Positions 6,319-8,610 of a stretch of 8,610 nucleotides of DNA are shown here, one piece after another. Each line of letters begins with the position of its first letter. The stretch's first letter is position 1. The position numbers were made by a program, and so were the translations under genes. The stretch is from Desulfobacter sp. (GTDB lineage Bacteria; Desulfobacterota; Desulfobacteria; Desulfobacterales; Desulfobacteraceae): positions 1 to 8,610 of the forward strand of contig JAQYWJ010000085.1 in the NCBI GenBank assembly GCA_030145005.1, in the 5' to 3' direction. Below the pieces are notes generated by a model. The model did no database searches. It had not been told where the DNA came from and worked only from the letters and a program-made list of their open reading frames with translations.

Positions 6319-7989
6319 CTATTTAAATATGGCACCATTGCCGGCAGATGTAACCATCCTGGCATAACGGGCCATATAGCCTTTTTTGATTTTGGGCTCG
6401 GGTTTTTTCCAGTCTGCTTTTCGTTGGGCCAGTTCATCTTGCGGCACCAGCAGTTCAATGGCTTTGTTTGGAATATCAATGCGGATTTGATCACCTTCAT
6501 AAACAAGGGCAATCAGGCCCCCCTGGGCAGCTTCCGGAGATACATGACCGATGCTGGCGCCTTTGGTGCCACCGGAAAACCGGCCGTCTGTGATCAGGGC
6601 ACACCGGTCATCAAGCCCCATGCCTGCAATGGCTGATGTGGGGGTGAGCATCTCGCGCATGCCCGGCCCCCCGGCAGGTCCCTCGTACCGGATCACAATG
6701 ACATCGCCCGGATTGATCTGTCGCTCCATGATTGCGTTGCTCGCATCTTCTTCGCAATCAAATACCCTTGCAGGCCCCTGGTGGGTCATCATTTCCGGCA
6801 GAACTGCAGACTGCTTAACCACACTGCCTTCGGGTGCAAGGTTGCCGAACAATACGGCAAGCCCGCCTTCCTTATGATAGGGATCGTTAATCGGCCGGAT
6901 GACATCAGGATATTTCACCTGGACTTTTTCAAGGTTTTCTTTAATGGTTTTGCCTGTGGCTGTCACAAGACTTGTGTCGATCATGTTGTTGTCACTCAGT
7001 TCCTTCATCACGGCCTGGATTCCGCCGGCTGCGTCAAGATCTTCGATATGGTCCTTTCCGCCTGGGCTTAGAGAGCATAAATGGGGGGTTTTTTTGCTTA
7101 CTTCATTTATCAGATCCAAGGGGATATCCACGCCTGCCTCGGCAGCCACGGCTTTAAGATGAAGGACCGTATTGGTGGAACAGCCCAATGCCATATCCAC
7201 GGCCAGGGCATTCATAAAGGCCTGTCGGGTCATGATTTTGTCCGGAGTAATATCGTGTACCACCAAATTCATGATCTGCATACCCGCCGCTTTTGCCAGG
7301 CGCAGCCGTCTGGACATGGGTGCGGGAATGGTGCCGTTGCCGGGCAGTCCCATGCCGATGGCTTCGGTGAGGCAGTTCATGGAATTGGCCGTGAACATGC
7401 CTGCACAGGACCCGCAGGTGGGACAGCCGGCATCTTCCATTTCCAAAAGTTCTTCTTCGGTCATTTTGCCGCTTTGTACTGCACCCACGGCTTCGAATAT
7501 GGTAACCAGATCAATTTTTTTTGATCGGTCATGGGGATGGCGTCCGGCAAGCATGGGTCCGCCGCTGATAAAAATGGAAGGAATGTTAAGCCTTGCCGCG
7601 GCCATGAGCATACCCGGTACAATTTTATCGCAATTGGGCACCATGACAATACCGTCAAAGGGGTGGGCCGTGGCCGTCACTTCAATACTGTCGGCAATAA
7701 GTTCCCTTGATGCCAATGAATAGTGCATGCCGATATGATTCATGGCAATACCGTCACATACGCCGATGGTGGAAAATTCCATGGGGGTGCCGCCTGCCAT
7801 GGAGATACCGGCCTTGACGGCTTTGACAATGGAGTCCAGGTGCATGTGTCCCGGGATCAGTTCATTGGCGGAATTGGCAATCCCGATCAAGGGGCGGTTA
7901 AGCTCCATATCGGTGTATCCCAAGGCTTTCAGCAGGCCCCGGTGGGGTGCCCTTGCCACGCCTTGTGTTGCAATGCGGCTTCTTCTCAT
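6319..7989 (-). CDS. ilvD: Dihydroxy-acid dehydratase
   Basis: This iron-sulfur enzyme dehydrates 2,3-dihydroxy-isovalerate and 2,3-dihydroxy-3-methylvalerate to the 2-oxoacids that are the last precursors of valine/leucine and isoleucine. The 556-aa protein is normal length. It starts MRRSRIATQGVARAPHR, then has GVCDGIAMNHIGMHYSL, VPNCDKIVPGMLMA with cluster Cys120, and CPTCGSCAGMFTANSMNCL with Cys189/192/195. Toward the C-terminus it has the substrate/active-site segment GRFSGGTKGASIGHVSPEA. The N-terminal Cys found in oxygen-stable [2Fe-2S] members is not at the equivalent place (IPGHMHL), as in E. coli IlvD, which suggests an oxygen-labile cluster (inference). The ATG is the only start, because an in-frame TAG lies 15 nt upstream. 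The ribosome-binding site AGGAG is rather far away (12 nt). This is the first structural gene after the attenuator. Confidence 0.97.
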   Translation of the reverse strand: MRRSRIATQGVARAPHRGLLKALGYTDMELNRPLIGIANSANELIPGHMHLDSIVKAVKAGISMAGGTPMEFSTIGVCDGIAMNHIGMHYSLASRELIADSIEVTATAHPFDGIVMVPNCDKIVPGMLMAAARLNIPSIFISGGPMLAGRHPHDRSKKIDLVTIFEAVGAVQSGKMTEEELLEMEDAGCPTCGSCAGMFTANSMNCLTEAIGMGLPGNGTIPAPMSRRLRLAKAAGMQIMNLVVHDITPDKIMTRQAFMNALAVDMALGCSTNTVLHLKAVAAEAGVDIPLDLINEVSKKTPHLCSLSPGGKDHIEDLDAAGGIQAVMKELSDNNMIDTSLVTATGKTIKENLEKVQVKYPDVIRPINDPYHKEGGLAVLFGNLAPEGSVVKQSAVLPEMMTHQGPARVFDCEEDASNAIMERQINPGDVIVIRYEGPAGGPGMREMLTPTSAIAGMGLDDRCALITDGRFSGGTKGASIGHVSPEAAQGGLIALVYEGDQIRIDIPNKAIELLVPQDELAQRKADWKKPEPKIKKGYMARYARMVTSAGNGAIFK

Positions 7990-8012
7990 TTTATAGAAAG
8001 TCTCCTAAAAGC

Positions 8013-8058
8013 AAAAAAGCCGTTACCAACCCCCCTTCGGGGCTGGTAACGGCTTTTT
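8013..8058 (-). terminator. Attenuator terminator hairpin in the ilv leader (regions 3:4)
   Basis: AAAAAGCCGTTACCA and TGGTAACGGCTTTTT form a perfect 15-bp stem (8014-8028 with 8044-8058). After one mismatch the inner arms pair as four G-C pairs (8030-8033 with 8039-8042) around a 5-nt loop. On the minus strand it ends in six T residues and then GCTTTT, so it is a strong intrinsic terminator for transcription toward ilvD. It lies 24 nt before the ilvD start and after the leader peptide stop, so it must be conditional for the operon to be expressed. The flanking A and T runs also make it look bidirectional, but no plus-strand gene ends here. Confidence 0.9.
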
Positions 8059-8091
8059 CTCATTAATCTTATTTAAGCCACTAATCGCCCC
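8039..8091 (-). promoter_or_regulatory. Antiterminator pairing of the ilv attenuator (regions 2:3)
   Basis: On the minus-strand RNA, TAGTGGCTT (8075-8083, containing the leader stop codon) pairs with AAGCCGTTA (8047-8055) as 9 bp including two G-U. After a 3x3 internal loop, GGGGC (8087-8091) pairs with GCCCC (8039-8043). The second strand of this structure is the 5' arm of the terminator, so the two folds exclude each other. Found by eye; energies not computed. Confidence 0.7.
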
Positions 8092-8140
8092 TTCGCCAGG
8101 AGGTGACAATAATCACCTCCACGATAATAAGGACCACTAG
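8081..8140 (-). promoter_or_regulatory. Protector and pause structure over the leader peptide codons (regions 1:2)
   Basis: CTAGTGGTCCTT (8129-8140, codons Leu10 to Leu13) can pair with AGGGGCGATTAG (8081-8092, leader end and stop) at 11 of 12 positions, three of them G-U. Enclosed by it is a perfect 8-bp hairpin GGAGGTGA/TCACCTCC (8113-8120 with 8099-8106, 6-nt loop). Forming this fold hides the strand needed for the antiterminator and so favours termination. A ribosome over the Ile/Val/Leu codons would break it. Confidence 0.65.
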
Positions 8141-8167
8141 GCTGTTGATAATATTCGTTTTGATCAT
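8081..8167 (-). CDS. ilv operon leader peptide, 28 aa, Ile/Val/Leu-rich
   Basis: This short frame reads MIKTNIINSLVVLIIVEVII and ends VTSWRRGD. Fourteen of 28 residues are branched-chain (7 Ile, 5 Val, 2 Leu), with an uninterrupted run LVVLIIV at 10-16 and VIIV at 18-21. It lies between the operon promoter and a strong terminator hairpin that precedes ilvD, which is the hallmark arrangement of ribosome-mediated attenuation (compare the E. coli ilvGMEDA and ilvBN leaders). The ATG is preceded by AAGAG with 9-nt spacing, a modest ribosome-binding site. The stop codon TAG lies inside the antiterminator strand, so a ribosome that finishes the peptide blocks antitermination. Role: its translation speed should report the supply of Ile-, Val- and perhaps Leu-tRNA. 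The peptide itself probably has no function. The name ilvL would fit by analogy. No protein or expression evidence is available. Confidence 0.85.
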   Translation of the reverse strand: MIKTNIINSLVVLIIVEVIIVTSWRRGD

Positions 8168-8182
8168 AATATTTTACTCTTA

Positions 8183-8217
8183 ATTAAGATTATTTATTAT
8201 ATATAAATAATCTTAAT
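8183..8217. repeat. Perfect 35-bp inverted repeat overlapping the ilv promoter
   Basis: ATTAAGATTATTTAT (8183-8197) is mirrored exactly by ATAAATAATCTTAAT (8203-8217) around 5 bp. It covers the -10 box and reaches the last base of the -35 box. Most of it lies upstream of the predicted start of transcription, so it would act as DNA, for example as an operator for a dimeric regulator. A+T richness makes some symmetry likely by chance, but 15 matched pairs in a row is well beyond a typical coincidence. Confidence 0.6.
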
Positions 8218-8222
8218 GTCAA
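8196..8222 (-). promoter_or_regulatory. Sigma-70-type promoter of the ilv operon
   Basis: On the minus strand, TTGACA (8217-8222) is a perfect -35 and TATAAT (8196-8201) a perfect -10, separated by 15 bp, shorter than the ideal 17. An A+T-rich stretch upstream (about 8223-8255) could act as an UP element. Transcription would start near 8189, about 20 nt before the leader peptide ATG. It is the only strong promoter match between larB and ilvD that I found by eye. Confidence 0.65.
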
Positions 8223-8242
8223 GAAAAAATAAAACCTTTATC

Positions 8243-8274
8243 AAATTAAAATTTCACCTGACAGGTAGTCAGGT
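8243..8274 (-). terminator. Probable terminator after larB
   Basis: ACCTGAC (8268-8274 on the minus strand) pairs with GTCAGGT (8256-8262), a 7-bp stem with a 5-nt loop starting one base after the larB TAA. It is followed on the minus strand by GAAATTTTAATTT, a broken T tract. It is a modest intrinsic terminator that may let some larB transcription read into the ilv leader. Confidence 0.45.
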
Positions 8275-8275
8275 A

Positions 8276-8610
8276 TTAACGTTCAACCCCTACATGGTTA
8301 ATGGTAGAGGCCATATAACCTGCCCCGAATCCATTGTCGATGTTGACCACAGCAATATTTGAACTGCAGGAATTAAGCATACCCAAAAGAGCAGTCATGC
8401 CGTTGAAGCTTGTGCCGTAACCAATGCTTGTGGGAACTGCAATTACAGGCGATTTGACAAGGCCGCCCACCACCGAAGGCAGTGCACCTTCCATGCCTGC
8501 GGCAACAATAATGACAGATGCTTTTTCAATTTCTGCCTGGTGGGCGAAAAGTCTATGGATGCCTGCAACCCCGACATCAAAAAGTGTTTTTACCTGGTTA
8601 CCCATGGCCT
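8276..8610 (-). CDS. larB: Nickel-pincer cofactor biosynthesis protein LarB, C-terminal part (5' end outside window)
   Basis: LarB carboxylates the pyridinium ring of nicotinic acid adenine dinucleotide and hydrolyses the phosphoanhydride, the first step to the nickel-pincer nucleotide cofactor of lactate racemase and related enzymes. About 111 residues are visible, all in the PurE-like (AIR carboxylase) domain: DVGVAGIHRL, VIIVAAGMEGALPSVVGGLV, VIAVPTSIGYGTSFNG and LLGMLNSCSSNIAVVNIDNG. The ATG at 8603-8605 is an internal Met, because the frame stays open to the window edge and homologues have an AxxMGN-type segment there. The gene is complete at its 3' end, with TAA at 8276-8278. It is not obviously linked in function to the ilv operon downstream. 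A separate PurE is the main alternative, but the spacing of AAGMEGALPSVVGGL and the NSC motif fit LarB. Confidence 0.9.
   Translation of the reverse strand, partial: AMGNQVKTLFDVGVAGIHRLFAHQAEIEKASVIIVAAGMEGALPSVVGGLVKSPVIAVPTSIGYGTSFNGMTALLGMLNSCSSNIAVVNIDNGFGAGYMASTINHVGVER

Noticed and set aside
5683..6636. 317-codon open frame on the plus strand opposite ilvB and ilvD
   Set aside because: It crosses the ilvD-ilvB spacer and both antisense gene ends, shows no family motif, and is a shadow of the minus-strand codons.
8013..8058. Hairpin read as an ordinary bidirectional terminator between genes
   Set aside because: No plus-strand gene ends here. The hairpin follows a branched-chain leader peptide on the minus strand and shares a strand with an antiterminator, so attenuation explains it better.
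7990..8190. T-box riboswitch or other aptamer in the ilv leader
   Set aside because: I see no T-box motif (AGGGUGGNACCGCG type) or specifier-loop arrangement. The leader peptide with alternative hairpins accounts for the region.
8276..8605. Complete 109-aa protein starting at the ATG at 8603-8605
   Set aside because: The frame is open to the window edge, and this Met is internal in LarB proteins, so the gene is a truncated larB.
1..8610. CRISPR arrays, tRNA/rRNA genes, transposases, phage or plasmid genes
   Set aside because: No regularly spaced repeats, cloverleaf-like segments or mobile-element protein motifs were seen on either strand.

Overview
The window looks like chromosomal DNA from an anaerobic deltaproteobacterium (Desulfobacterota), probably close to Desulfobacteraceae. 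This is inferred from protein flavour, moderate base composition, a citramalate synthase of the type used for isoleucine synthesis in such anaerobes, and a nearby larB. No species can be named from the sequence alone.

Left part, plus strand (1-2377). The 3' end of dgkA (diacylglycerol kinase) is followed by an OmpR-family response regulator and a membrane histidine kinase that overlap by 4 bp. The kinase is followed by a rho-independent terminator. dgkA next to such a two-component pair is typical of envelope or lipid A stress loci, although the signal cannot be read from this sequence.

Middle and right part, minus strand (8222 down to 2394). This is a branched-chain amino acid operon in the order leader peptide - ilvD - ilvB - ilvN - cimA. 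CimA makes citramalate from pyruvate and acetyl-CoA, the entry to threonine-independent isoleucine synthesis. IlvBN and IlvD then serve both the isoleucine and valine branches. ilvC, the transaminase and the leuCD-type enzymes are not here and must be encoded elsewhere. ilvB-ilvN are 14 nt apart and ilvN-cimA overlap by 4 bp. ilvD-ilvB are separated by 96 bp that hold a 59-bp imperfect palindrome.

The most interesting part is the 5' region of this operon (about 7990-8222). On the minus strand it holds a consensus-like promoter inside a perfect 35-bp inverted repeat. Next comes a 28-codon reading frame, half of whose residues are Ile, Val or Leu. It is followed by three mutually exclusive RNA pairings (protector, antiterminator, terminator) that together make a complete ribosome-mediated transcription attenuator. 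The leader frame is too short for ordinary ORF calling and would be easy to miss.

Right edge (8276-8610). The C-terminal part of larB (nickel-pincer cofactor synthesis) runs off the window on the minus strand. A small hairpin follows its stop and probably separates it from the ilv promoter.
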